A DNA stretch of 64,000 nucleotides from Vibrio algarum (GCF_028204155.1 NZ_JAQLOI010000001.1:1426001-1490000), one strand, 5' to 3'; shown: positions 18,309 through 26,630, counted from the first letter of the stretch. The notes: a model not told the origin generated them from the letters alone. Program-made: numbers and translations.

Positions 18309-19373
18309 TTAGTGGCTTTCTGGATTGATGACCAGCAGCTGAATCCACATTGTTTGACAGTTTTCTTTAGAGTTCAGTCGGACGTTGCGTACTCTACCTG
18401 CCCACTTTTCTTCCCACTTAGCCGCACATATATCGGCACCAGCCTCTAGCGCTTTTTTATAGATCCAGTGCTCCTGACCATCTGAATAACGAATCATCGT
18501 CTCCTTCGCTTTCTTTTGAAACTCCAGAGATGAAGCCGCTTCATAGGTGAAACGCTTCATATCTTCGACCATCTCTTTGTAAGTCTCAAAATGCTCATGG
18601 GTGGGAACCATTCGCTCATGTCCTGTAATGATTAAATCAAAATCATAGGTATCAAGGATGATTTTAGGCAGTCTCCAAGTCATGATCGGATCAACGGCTT
18701 CACCAAAGTGAATCCACGGGGCCGCATCCGCATGGAATGTATCGATTGCTAATAGGATTTTCTGCTCTGGGGCATATACAAGACTATCTGAATGCGAGTG
18801 CCAGTTTCTGCCTAAATCTTTAAACTCCAAGCGTAGGCCACCTGTGTCCAAAACATAGTCATCCTGCCAAACAACATCAGGCACAGGACGCATTGGGTCA
18901 TTAGCTTCTTTTAGTAATTCAGCCGTTTCACTGTTGCCAATCTTAATGGCAGTTTCTGGATACAAGTGCATGCCCCGCGCATGATCGCCATGGTGGTGTG
19001 AGTAAATGACATGCGTAATAGGTTTATCTGTAACCTCAGCAATTGCCTTAAGTGTATGTGGTGCTAGGCCTGGTATTGCGTCATACACAATAACGCCATC
19101 TTCGGTTACAAAGAAGACTTGGTGTTCAAAAGCATCATGCACAAAATAGGTGTTTTCAGCAATTTGGTAGTAGTTGTACCCACGCTCTGGCAGAGGTTGG
19201 TATACGTAATCTCTGACACTGTACTTCTCTTTCATTGCTTCTAGATCAAAAGCGCCTTTTTCAGTTGTATTCGAAGCGTCTTGAGCCGCTGCGCTTGCAC
19301 CAAATGAAATAATTGCTGCGGTAAAACATGTCGTTAAAATTCTGGATGGTAATAGATGCTTAAACACTCTCAC
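18309..19373 (-). CDS. Exported metallo-beta-lactamase-fold hydrolase
   Basis: A signal peptide (cleavage near ASAAAQ-D) precedes an MBL domain with the HxHxDH motif (SHHHGDHARG), the second His (NWHSHSDS), the metal-bridging Asp (LAIDTFHAD) and the last His (ITGHERMVP). Length is 354 residues. The fold fits quinoprotein-relay-like or alkylsulfatase-like hydrolases, but the substrate is unknown. It is divergent from the LysR gene at 19569, and the intergenic region carries the shared 45-bp element, so it is probably regulated by that protein. Confidence 0.85.
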   Translation of the reverse strand: MRVFKHLLPSRILTTCFTAAIISFGASAAAQDASNTTEKGAFDLEAMKEKYSVRDYVYQPLPERGYNYYQIAENTYFVHDAFEHQVFFVTEDGVIVYDAIPGLAPHTLKAIAEVTDKPITHVIYSHHHGDHARGMHLYPETAIKIGNSETAELLKEANDPMRPVPDVVWQDDYVLDTGGLRLEFKDLGRNWHSHSDSLVYAPEQKILLAIDTFHADAAPWIHFGEAVDPIMTWRLPKIILDTYDFDLIITGHERMVPTHEHFETYKEMVEDMKRFTYEAASSLEFQKKAKETMIRYSDGQEHWIYKKALEAGADICAAKWEEKWAGRVRNVRLNSKENCQTMWIQLLVINPESH

Positions 19374-19510
19374 TGGTTTCTCCTAAAATTCATAAGTACC
19401 ACTACTTAAATAATTATTCTGTTAGCTGGTCGAATAGTTATGTTAATTCGGTTTAACTACTGCATAGTTCTGAAGTGGTAGGTATTTTAAACGCTGAGGT
19501 AATAGTATAA

Positions 19511-19554
19511 CTAGACCATTCATGTTAAATTCATTGTTCAGTAAAACGTTATAA
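19511..19554. promoter_or_regulatory. Shared regulatory element, copy 1
   Basis: This region aligns with 21523-21566 over about 45 bp, with the core ATTCATTGTTCA at 19529-19540 and the following AAAACG. It lies in the divergent region between the MBL gene and its LysR gene. The duplicate lies in the divergent region of the YCII and hydratase genes. It is a candidate operator of the LysR protein encoded at 19569. Confidence 0.6.
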
Positions 19555-19568
19555 TAGGTTAATAAATC

Positions 19569-20540
19569 ATGCTGGAACATACTCGTCACCTTGCGGTTTT
19601 CGCTGTTGTTGCTGAAGTAGGATCATTTAGAGGCGCAGCTAAAAGGCTGGGAATCTCACCTGCTGCAGTAAGTGGACATGTCACCCAGTTAGAGGAAAGT
19701 CTGAATGTTGCACTGATTTACAGAAGTACCCGCAAGTTATGGTTAACCGATCTTGGGCGAAAAGTAGCCAGCGAAGGGCAGGCTATTCTTGATGCCGAGC
19801 TAGCAGCAATAGACATTGTCGAGGAGCATAACCGAACTCCAAAGGGTAAGCTTAGAGTCTCGGTTCCCAGTTGGCTTCAAAATGGAAGGTTTGTGGATGA
19901 TATTGCCAGATTCTCTACAATTTATCCCGAGACAGAAATAGATCTGACGTTTTCAGACTCTAACGCGGATCTCATTGGCGAAGGTATTGATTTAGCTTTA
20001 CGAGTCGGCCCAGTAGCAGATTCTGCTTTAAAGTGCCGACACCTTTTGTCTATCCAAGAGTTACTGGTAGCAAGTCCAAGTTACCTTAAAGGAAAACCGC
20101 CTTTGATGACGCCTGATAATTTGGAAAAGCACAGGTTTGTCTCTTTTGCCGCGATGCAACTAAATCCTGTATTTATATCCAAAAAACCAGAAAAAAAGAG
20201 TTATCAAAAAGTCTCTATTAAATCCCAATTCTCTGTAGAGTCTGTTCACTTTGCCTACAAGTTTGCGCTTAGTGGAGTTGGGCTGGCAATCATTCCAGAT
20301 TTACTGGCAGAAAGGCATATCAAAGATGGAGAATTAATAGAACTGTTACCTGAATGGCGTCTACAAGCAAAAGAAATTCTAGCCATTTGGCCTGCGAATG
20401 CGGGAAAGTGGTCCCCCGCGCGGATATTAGTTGATTTCCTTGTTCAAGACTTAATTGAATACGGTGAACAAGATGAGTTAACCAGACGTCACCTACCAAA
20501 AAGCAAACACCTTGCTGATACCTATCAACAAGGTGAGTAA
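19569..20540 (+). CDS. LysR-family transcriptional regulator
   Basis: The 323-residue product has the N-terminal HTH (FAVVAEVGSFRGAAKRLGISPAAVSGHVTQLEE) and the effector domain (GEGIDLALRVGPVADSALKCR, ASPSYLKG). It resembles the CrgA/DsdC-like subgroup. It is divergent from the MBL gene and is followed by a convergent DoxX gene. The proposed targets are the MBL gene, the YCII-DoxX pair and the hydratase, on the basis of the shared upstream element. Confidence 0.92.
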   Translation: MLEHTRHLAVFAVVAEVGSFRGAAKRLGISPAAVSGHVTQLEESLNVALIYRSTRKLWLTDLGRKVASEGQAILDAELAAIDIVEEHNRTPKGKLRVSVPSWLQNGRFVDDIARFSTIYPETEIDLTFSDSNADLIGEGIDLALRVGPVADSALKCRHLLSIQELLVASPSYLKGKPPLMTPDNLEKHRFVSFAAMQLNPVFISKKPEKKSYQKVSIKSQFSVESVHFAYKFALSGVGLAIIPDLLAERHIKDGELIELLPEWRLQAKEILAIWPANAGKWSPARILVDFLVQDLIEYGEQDELTRRHLPKSKHLADTYQQGE

Positions 20541-20559
20541 TCTACATATATTTGCTGAA

Positions 20560-20988
20560 TTAACGTAATTTACTATAGATCAGCTTGTCTGCAGAAAGTT
20601 TGCCGGCACCGTTTATTAATATAAAAACGAACACTACAAGCAGGCATGCTTGATATTCGTAACCACCATTGCGAACATCAAACCCGTTCGGCCATCCTAA
20701 TAGAACAACGGCAACGGTTAATGACACAATATTGGCCAGAGCACCAATACGTGTAAACAGCCCTATTGCTACTGCGATACCCCCCAGTACTTCTCCTAGA
20801 GATGCAATAACTGCCATTAAATACGCTGGCTCTATACCTATCTTACTGAAAAACATAGCAGTACCATCTAGATTAAACAGTTTGCCTTGCCCATGATATA
20901 TCATGGTGATACCTGCAAAAAATCTTAAAAGAAGGTCGTGATACATGAGTTCGCTAGGTTTGGTTATTAGCTGAAGTAATTCTTTCAT
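20560..20988 (-). CDS. DoxX-family membrane protein
   Basis: The 142-residue protein has four predicted membrane helices and the DoxX pattern (LLLRFFAGITMIYHGQGKLF, AVIASLGEVLGGIAVAIGLFTRIGA). DoxX proteins are associated with sulfur/thiol oxidation or envelope redox in some systems; the role here is unknown. It lies 20 bp after the YCII gene on the same strand and converges with the LysR gene. The start has GATCTTATCG upstream without a strong site; MKELLQ is the best candidate. Confidence 0.85.
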   Translation of the reverse strand: MKELLQLITKPSELMYHDLLLRFFAGITMIYHGQGKLFNLDGTAMFFSKIGIEPAYLMAVIASLGEVLGGIAVAIGLFTRIGALANIVSLTVAVVLLGWPNGFDVRNGGYEYQACLLVVFVFILINGAGKLSADKLIYSKLR

Positions 20989-21008
20989 CGATAAGATCCA
21001 AAGCCTTA

Positions 21009-21464
21009 TTATTTGACTACAACTGACTGGTCAGACAGTTTAACCGTGAAACTAAAAGAGCCTTCGTTTAAGGTCCATTTACGTAACGTATATTCACGAG
21101 TACCTGAAGAGTGGAATGGGTCTGCGTCAGCAATGGCTTTTGCTTCTTTGAACGAACTCGCTCGGATAATAATTAATCCCGCTTTGGGCATACCAGTGTG
21201 ATTTTCTTCAAACAAAGGACCAGCACCAAACATAATTCCTTCATTTTCCAGCTTTACTTGGTAATCCAAGTGAGCGCCAGCATGTTTCTTAAATTGTTCT
21301 GGTGTACCTACCAGTCTGGTTTCGTAGATATATAACTCTTTGTTTAAAAAACCGTTACCACGGGCTTCCTGCTCAGGCGTTAAAAAGTCAACGGCCATGA
21401 CATTTCCGGTAAATAGGATAGACAGTGTAAGGAGTAACCAATTAGTCAATTTAGCATTTTTCAT
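21009..21464 (-). CDS. Exported YCII-domain protein
   Basis: The signal peptide (MKNAKLTNWLLLTLSILFTGNVMA, cleavage before VDF) is unusual for the YCII/YciI family, which is normally cytoplasmic. The YCII fold is seen in HAGAHLDYQVKLENEGIMFGAG and DADPFHSSGTREYTLRKW. A histidine and aspartate (AHLDY and DADPF) occupy the positions that form the conserved His-Asp pair of the family. The gene heads a pair with DoxX. AAGGAAC lies 6 bases before the ATG. Confidence 0.83.
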   Translation of the reverse strand: MKNAKLTNWLLLTLSILFTGNVMAVDFLTPEQEARGNGFLNKELYIYETRLVGTPEQFKKHAGAHLDYQVKLENEGIMFGAGPLFEENHTGMPKAGLIIIRASSFKEAKAIADADPFHSSGTREYTLRKWTLNEGSFSFTVKLSDQSVVVK

Positions 21465-21522
21465 AAGATGTTCCTTTTGAGAATGAATGTAAAAAATACT
21501 AACTTCCTATCAATACCTTGAC

Positions 21523-21566
21523 TATATAGGTCATATTGAATTCATTGTTCATAAAAACGCAATAAT
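21523..21566. promoter_or_regulatory. Shared regulatory element, copy 2, plus an inverted core
   Basis: This segment resembles 19511-19554 (core ATTCATTGTTCA at 21540-21551). The core recurs inverted at 21610-21621 (AACAATGAATTC), giving two facing half-sites between the divergent YCII gene and the hydratase gene. It is a candidate LysR operator. Confidence 0.6.
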
Positions 21567-21705
21567 ACTAAGCAAACCATACTTCCCCATTGATTACATC
21601 GTTTAACTAAACAATGAATTCAGAACAACTAGTCTAGTTAGGTAATAGCACCTCCGATTAGAATGTTTGTAACTTTTTTCATTAATCCTTCTGAGGCAAT
21701 AACTT

Positions 21706-22671
21706 ATGTCAGAGATTTCAACAGTACTTAGAGCCGAGTTTGACAAGCGCAACCTTATTCCTGGTGTCTCTTTTATCCTAATTCTTGTTGTGGTAGCCGT
21801 TCTGAGAGGGTATTTGTGGGCCCAACCTGGAGAATGTTCACTGGAGGACTATCCCGGCGCCGCATTTAATGCATGGGAAAATGGCGAAAAACTCAAAAAC
21901 ACACAATGCTACCAAATGGCATTTCGCAATGCATCTGACCTTGCAATGAGCCAAGAGTATGCAGAGAAGTTTGAGGCAGAGATGGCTCGAAAATATCCAG
22001 TTGCTGGCTATAAAATTGGCTTACATGATCCGGAGATTCAGGAGATGATTGGTCTGCCTGATTCCATGTTTGGCGTTTTTTACGGTAATGACCCCTTCTA
22101 CTCAAATGGTGATGTAGTCAAGTTGAATGGTCAGGAATTTAATTATGAACCTGACCTACTGATGAAGGTATCCAGTTCAGAAATCATGAGCGCAACAACG
22201 TTAGAACAAGTAGTCCAATATATTGATGGTATCTATGCCTTTATTGAACTGCCAGTGCTACTAGGTGACCCAGACGAGGTTCAAGATGGCTTTACCTACT
22301 CATTTTTAATGCAGGCGTTGAACCTTGGTGCCCGTACCGGAGTCATTGGTGAATACTACTCATTAGATCACGATGACCCTAATTTACTGGAGACGCTACG
22401 TAATATGACTGTGGTTAGTTCTAATCCAGATGGTACTCAACGCAGTATCTATCACACTAACGAAGAACCCGTTCACTGGATGATCACAGCCGTTGAAGCA
22501 GTAGAACACATGAAACGTCGTGGACAAGAACTTAAGGCTGGCGATGTTATAAGCGTTGGAGCGATGATGGAAGAGTTCATCGATGTTCCTGAGCCAATCG
22601 AAGGTAAGCGACATGTCCATTATTACATCGGTGACGATATCATATCTGTTACCGCAGGTTTTCAAGAATAA
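21706..22671 (+). CDS. Membrane-anchored MhpD/FAH-superfamily hydratase-like protein
   Basis: An N-terminal hydrophobic segment (residues 18-38, PGVSFILILVVVAVLRGY) looks like a signal anchor, then a domain of the 2-oxopent-4-enoate hydratase type: VAGYKIGLHDPEIQEMIG, DSMFGVF, EPDLLMKV, and C-terminal LKAGDVISVGAM. MhpD and its relatives are cytoplasmic enzymes of aromatic catabolism, so an exported form is odd. Length is 321 residues against about 265 for MhpD. CTGAGGC lies before the ATG. It is followed on the same strand by a DoxX-like gene and is divergent from the YCII-DoxX pair. Confidence 0.75.
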   Translation: MSEISTVLRAEFDKRNLIPGVSFILILVVVAVLRGYLWAQPGECSLEDYPGAAFNAWENGEKLKNTQCYQMAFRNASDLAMSQEYAEKFEAEMARKYPVAGYKIGLHDPEIQEMIGLPDSMFGVFYGNDPFYSNGDVVKLNGQEFNYEPDLLMKVSSSEIMSATTLEQVVQYIDGIYAFIELPVLLGDPDEVQDGFTYSFLMQALNLGARTGVIGEYYSLDHDDPNLLETLRNMTVVSSNPDGTQRSIYHTNEEPVHWMITAVEAVEHMKRRGQELKAGDVISVGAMMEEFIDVPEPIEGKRHVHYYIGDDIISVTAGFQE

Positions 22672-22673
22672 CG

Positions 22674-23135
22674 TTGCACGTATATAAAAGGATCACTAAC
22701 AATGAAAAACTTACTCAACTATACCTGCTTGGAACGCTTTGCAAGAAACCACCTGTTGTTCCTGCTAACATTGCTTCTGTCTTGCGGATTACTTTTTCCG
22801 GTTATAACAAAGCCACTATGTTTTGGATGATGATTATGGGGTTTGATGGCTATGGGCTTCCGGTCTGGTTTATGGCTTTTTTAGGTATGGCAGAAATTGC
22901 TGGTGCAATTTCACTTTATCTTAAACGTTGGGCCCTACTTGGTTCTATTGGAATGAGCACCATATTGATTGCCGCATCTAGCATTCATATCATGAACGGT
23001 GATGAGTTCAAAATCGGTGGCATGGCCTGGATTATGACCCCTTTGATGTTTTTGGTCACCTATTACCATTTTCGCGCTAGAGTAAAAGAGCTTGGTATCA
23101 CAAAGCTCGGAGAGTGTGCTATCCCCACGTCTTAA
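22674..23135 (+). CDS. DoxX-like membrane protein, start uncertain or frameshifted
   Basis: Residues 44-150 have the DoxX-like (DoxX_2) pattern: FSGYNKATMFW, GLPVWFMAFLGMAEIAGAISLYL, then two more hydrophobic helices. The frame can start only at TTG (22674) or internal codons. The best-looking start, ATG at 22702 after AAAAGGA, is out of frame and stops after 42 residues at 22830. A single indel between 22702 and about 22770 would join the well-placed ATG to the DoxX-like frame. The gene is therefore either frameshifted or starts elsewhere. It follows the hydratase gene by 2 bp. Confidence 0.6.
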   Translation: MHVYKRITNNEKLTQLYLLGTLCKKPPVVPANIASVLRITFSGYNKATMFWMMIMGFDGYGLPVWFMAFLGMAEIAGAISLYLKRWALLGSIGMSTILIAASSIHIMNGDEFKIGGMAWIMTPLMFLVTYYHFRARVKELGITKLGECAIPTS

Positions 23136-23420
23136 CGTTTGTTCGATTAGAGCCGATAAGGCTAGGATATAAGTGGCTTGTGTGACTCACTATGGGGCAG
23201 AAATGAGCCAGTGGTCTTGCTAACCTACAAAGCCAAAAATACTAGCTATTCATGCAAACCCAAGTGGTTTGCATGGCAGGGAGTCAAGAGAGACTTCTCT
23301 TGCCCGCAGCTCACGTTCATCTTTTGCGAAGCAAAAGTGTGACGGGAGCGCAACGGGTTGTTGCTATACCGTTTCACTTTTTAGTGACACGGTTTTTGGC
23401 GGTTTACTGCCAAGCTTATT
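23136..23420. other. Noncoding stretch with a run of hairpins
   Basis: CATGCAAACC (23251-23260) pairs with GGTTTGCATG (23266-23275). CAAGAGA/TCTCTTG and CTTTTGC/GCAAAAG follow within 90 bp, and the sequence then enters a stretch (from about 23362) shared with 25000-25060. No gene is apparent in it. Confidence 0.5.
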
Positions 23421-23850
23421 CTAATCGGATAACTCCAATTTAAAGCTATTCACGGCATCAACCAACTCTTCTGGTGACAGTGGTTTCGCATAGTGCCCGT
23501 AGGTCATCGTATTGTGTTTATGGCCAATTATTTGAGTGACCACATGCTCTTCAATGCCAGCCTTTTGCAGTTCGTCGACAACGGTATGACGAAATGAGTA
23601 AGCGGTTGGTCGTTGTCCCGCCTTGAAGTGACAGGCATCCAGAACATCACCAAAATGGCCTCTATAGTCCTTTGACCAATCTATATCGTCTACACGAGGG
23701 ACAAGGTCAAAAAGCTGAATGGCGCCTTGTTGCTTTCGTTGATCCACATAGTCAAGAAGACAAGAGATAATCAGTTTTTATGTATTGGTACAACTCTGTT
23801 GGTAGCGACATTTTTTAGGTGTTGGTTTTCCGCATCATCGGATCAGTAAT
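23421..23850 (-). pseudogene. Tyrosine integrase, C-terminal fragment
   Basis: The frame 23421-23747 encodes the last 108 residues of an integrase almost identical to the C terminus of the full copy at 25062-26333 (SFRHTVVDELQKAG, GHKHNTMTYGHYAKPLSP). DNA similarity continues, with stops, to about 23850 (near TTTTCCGCATCATCGGA) and ends there. Downstream, 23362-23420 also matches 25000-25061. The fragment keeps the R and Y of the active site but lacks the first arginine and the N-terminal domains. Confidence 0.85.
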
Positions 23851-24044
23851 ATGTCCATCTTTTTAAAAAATAAGTAACAGCTCAGTCACGGTGTCTTTAC
23901 ATTGCTCTCTGCGCATTAACATTTAGCTGAAATAAATGTCTACACGCATCTATTTCGTTGACTTAAATCATCTATTAATGAGTAGCTCATCAATTATAAT
24001 CCAGCGTTATTATTCGTAATTGATACATCTATCAAACTTGGGTT

Positions 24045-24974
24045 ATGAACAGTAATCATTGCAGTTATGACAAGCTAATGAGCTTATTTAATACACTTCC
24101 AGATAGGGTTTTTGTAATCTCTGAATCAGGAGTCTTCTTAGACGTGTTTGGTGGCATCGACACTAACTCTCCATATGATATATATAAACTAGTCGGTTTA
24201 TCGTTAAGTGATGTCCAAAATGAATCACAGACAAAGAAGTTTCTTGAGGTTATAAGTAAAGCAGTATCCTCCTCTAAGACCCAGCAACATATATATAACT
24301 CTGCCCCCGTTGAATTTCCTTATCCAAATCAATTGATAATAAACACAAAAAAACAATGGTATGAAGGTCGTATTCATCCTCTAGAAGAACTATACGAAGG
24401 AGAGCGCGCAGTAGTGTGGATATCAAGAAATATCACAAACAGTCATGAGCTCAAAGAAAGATTAGTGCAACTATCTGAGCATGATGATTTGACGTCCTTA
24501 CTCAATCGCCGTGCTTTTTTCTTTAAAGCTCAGCAATGTTTTGCATGCTTAAAACGATATGGCGCAATGTCTTCAGTACTGATGATTGATATTGATCATT
24601 TTAAGAACATCAATGATACAAATGGCCATCTATTCGGTGATGAGGTTTTAATAGGTGTCGCCAAATTGTTAAGCAAGCACACCAGAAATACAGACAGTAT
24701 AGGGAGACTCGGAGGAGAGGAGTTTGCCATCATCCTCAAAGTTACTGAGGCAGAACAAGCTATGGAATTTGCTGAGCGAATTAGACAGGCAGTTGAGTCA
24801 CATACATTCAAACATGAAGGCGAAAGTGCACATTTGACGGTTAGTATTGGTGTAAGTCAAATTGATACATCAGATAGAGATTATAAAAGTGTTTTCCAGA
24901 GAGCTGACGATGCCCTTTATACGTCAAAAAGGGCTGGACGAAATCGGGTCACTACCTTCAAAAAAGAAAATTAA
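24045..24974 (+). CDS. PAS-GGDEF diguanylate cyclase
   Basis: The protein makes the second messenger cyclic di-GMP from GTP. Residues 10-130 form a PAS-like sensor domain (LPDRVFVISESGVFLDV). Residues 145-305 form a GGDEF domain with the active-site signature GGEEF (223-227) and an RxxD inhibition site (RNTD, 214-217) five residues upstream, so product inhibition is likely. There are no membrane segments. It is the only cargo gene between the two integrase copies. The start ATG is preceded by TTGGGTT without a good site. A hairpin with a T-run follows the stop. Confidence 0.9.
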   Translation: MNSNHCSYDKLMSLFNTLPDRVFVISESGVFLDVFGGIDTNSPYDIYKLVGLSLSDVQNESQTKKFLEVISKAVSSSKTQQHIYNSAPVEFPYPNQLIINTKKQWYEGRIHPLEELYEGERAVVWISRNITNSHELKERLVQLSEHDDLTSLLNRRAFFFKAQQCFACLKRYGAMSSVLMIDIDHFKNINDTNGHLFGDEVLIGVAKLLSKHTRNTDSIGRLGGEEFAIILKVTEAEQAMEFAERIRQAVESHTFKHEGESAHLTVSIGVSQIDTSDRDYKSVFQRADDALYTSKRAGRNRVTTFKKEN

Positions 24975-25061
24975 CTAATGCGGTAAAAGCGAAGCGTCTT
25001 GTCATACCGTTTCACTTTTTAGTGACACGGTTTTTGGCGGTTTACCGCCAAGCTTATTTTA

Positions 25062-26333
25062 CTAAGATACGTCTAACAGAAAGCTATTCACCGCATCAAC
25101 CAACTCTTCTGGTGAGAGTGGTTTAGCGTAGTGCCCATAGGTCATCGTGTTGTGTTTATGACCGACAATCTGAGCGACTACATGCTCTTCAATGCCAGCC
25201 TTTTGTAGTTCATCGACAACGGTATGTCGGAAAGAATAAGCGGTTGGTCGCTGTCCCGCTTTGAAGCGACAGGCATCCAATACATCGCCAAAAACGTCAC
25301 GATAATCTTTTGACCAATCTAGGTCGTCTCCACGGGGAACGAGGTCAAAAAGTTGAATCGCACCATGTTGCTTTCGTTGCTCGACATAATCAAGAAAACC
25401 TGACTTGAGCAACGTCTTGTGTATTGGCACTATTCTGTTGGAAGCGGCATTTTTCAAGTGTTGGTTTTCCGCATCTTCGGAAAAGTGGATACATGGTGTA
25501 TTACCTAACTTGATGTCCTTGATGCGAAGCTGACAAGCTTCAGAAGGGCGGCAGCCTTGATGCATCTGTACCTTGGTTGTCCAGTCAAATTGCTCGCCTT
25601 GCACTTGATAGGCTCGACTGGAGAATAGCTTTTTCAGCTCTACCGCTTTCCAACGCCTTCGTTGGGTTGGTGTATTTCCATTTTTCGGTAGTTTTACCAC
25701 CATAAACGGATTACTTACCATCAATTCTTTTGCCACACACCAGTTAAAGAACTGCCGATTGGCTGCCAAATAGTCCTTTAAGCTTTTATGGCTAAGCTCA
25801 CGCTGTATCAGCTCATCTCTGTAAGCCATGGCTAGGCTGTTACTTGGTTTTTCAGCACCTTGGTTAGATAGATAGTTTAAAAAATCATTACAACGTTGCT
25901 GGAGCTGTTTAATGGTTAATTGGGTGACATTCTCAAGCTGCTTGGATTCAATGAACTGAGCAAGTTCTTCTTTACCGACACTAGGACGGGGTGGTGACGC
26001 TTTTGCTGTTGTAGCACTAAGCAATGGGGCTCTTGTCGTGGTTTCTGGCTGGGTTCGATAATTTTGACGTAACTTATTAATGGCATCAGCAAGTTCGGCT
26101 TTGAACTCGGCAAAACTTAATGCCGTAGCTTTGGCTTTGTCGAAAAGAGTGTGAAGTAGTTGAACCTGTTCGATATTTCTCAGGTAAGCAACTTTTCGCT
26201 CACGGGTAAGAAGGGAGAATTTTAACTCTTTTGCGTAGCCTCTTTCACGCAGTGGAAGAGGGGTAGCGATACGAGTGTAGTAAACGCTATTCGGAAGTCT
26301 CAATAAGTACATCTGTGCCACCTTTCTGTGCAA
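25062..26333 (-). CDS. Tyrosine-type site-specific integrase
   Basis: The 423-residue integrase has an N-terminal arm-binding region, a SAM-like core-binding domain (QFIESKQLENVTQLTIKQLQ), and a catalytic domain with the first arginine (GCRPSEACQLR), YSFRHT (Arg of the H/Y-x-x-R box), GHKHNTMTYGHY (last His and the nucleophilic tyrosine). The histidine of HxxR is replaced by tyrosine, as in some island integrases. The gene starts 65 bp from the intact tRNA-Ser, the usual position for an integrase that uses the tRNA as its attachment site. It is the most likely mover of the 4612-26423 island. Confidence 0.92.
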   Translation of the reverse strand: MHRKVAQMYLLRLPNSVYYTRIATPLPLRERGYAKELKFSLLTRERKVAYLRNIEQVQLLHTLFDKAKATALSFAEFKAELADAINKLRQNYRTQPETTTRAPLLSATTAKASPPRPSVGKEELAQFIESKQLENVTQLTIKQLQQRCNDFLNYLSNQGAEKPSNSLAMAYRDELIQRELSHKSLKDYLAANRQFFNWCVAKELMVSNPFMVVKLPKNGNTPTQRRRWKAVELKKLFSSRAYQVQGEQFDWTTKVQMHQGCRPSEACQLRIKDIKLGNTPCIHFSEDAENQHLKNAASNRIVPIHKTLLKSGFLDYVEQRKQHGAIQLFDLVPRGDDLDWSKDYRDVFGDVLDACRFKAGQRPTAYSFRHTVVDELQKAGIEEHVVAQIVGHKHNTMTYGHYAKPLSPEELVDAVNSFLLDVS

Positions 26334-26361
26334 GATGATTTTCGAGGCTCTAGATACAGAA

Positions 26362-26385
26362 AAACCGCTGTAAAAACAGCGGTTT
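26362..26385 (-). terminator. Terminator of tRNA-Ser supplied by the island
   Basis: AAACCGCTGT (26362-26371), AAAA loop, ACAGCGGTTT (26376-26385), followed on the minus strand by a T-run, directly downstream of tRNA-Ser. It replaces the hairpin that now lies at 4573-4604. Confidence 0.7.
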
Positions 26386-26394
26386 ATTCTTTAA

Positions 26395-26423
26395 AAGTGG
26401 CGGAGAGATAGGGATTTGAACCC
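26395..26423. repeat. Proximal attachment-site copy (tRNA-Ser 3' end)
   Basis: This is identical over 29 bp to 4612-4640. It includes the CCA end, the T-arm 3' part and 3 flanking bases. Together the copies bound an island of about 21.8 kb. Confidence 0.88.
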
Positions 26424-26488
26424 TAGATACGCTACAAACGTATGCCGGTTTTCAAGACCGGTGCTTTCAACCACTCAGCCATCTCTCC
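26398..26488 (-). tRNA. tRNA-Ser (UGA)
   Basis: The 91-nt gene has the long variable arm of a class II tRNA, the GGAGAGA acceptor 5' strand, GGTTGAAAGC in the D-arm region, anticodon TGA (26452-26454 on the complementary strand), GGTTCAAATCC in the T-loop and an encoded 3' CCA. Its 3' end is duplicated at 4612-4640 and is the attachment site for the island. Confidence 0.95.
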
Positions 26489-26630
26489 GTGTGGGACGCA
26501 TAATATAGGGGTTGGAATTGCTTGTAAACCCCTGAAATCACTGTTTGATGTATTTTTAAGCAATCAATGACCTAATTAAGCTTTGATTCAAGAGTTGCAC
26601 TCTTTTTCTACACATGTTCTCGAATAAAAT

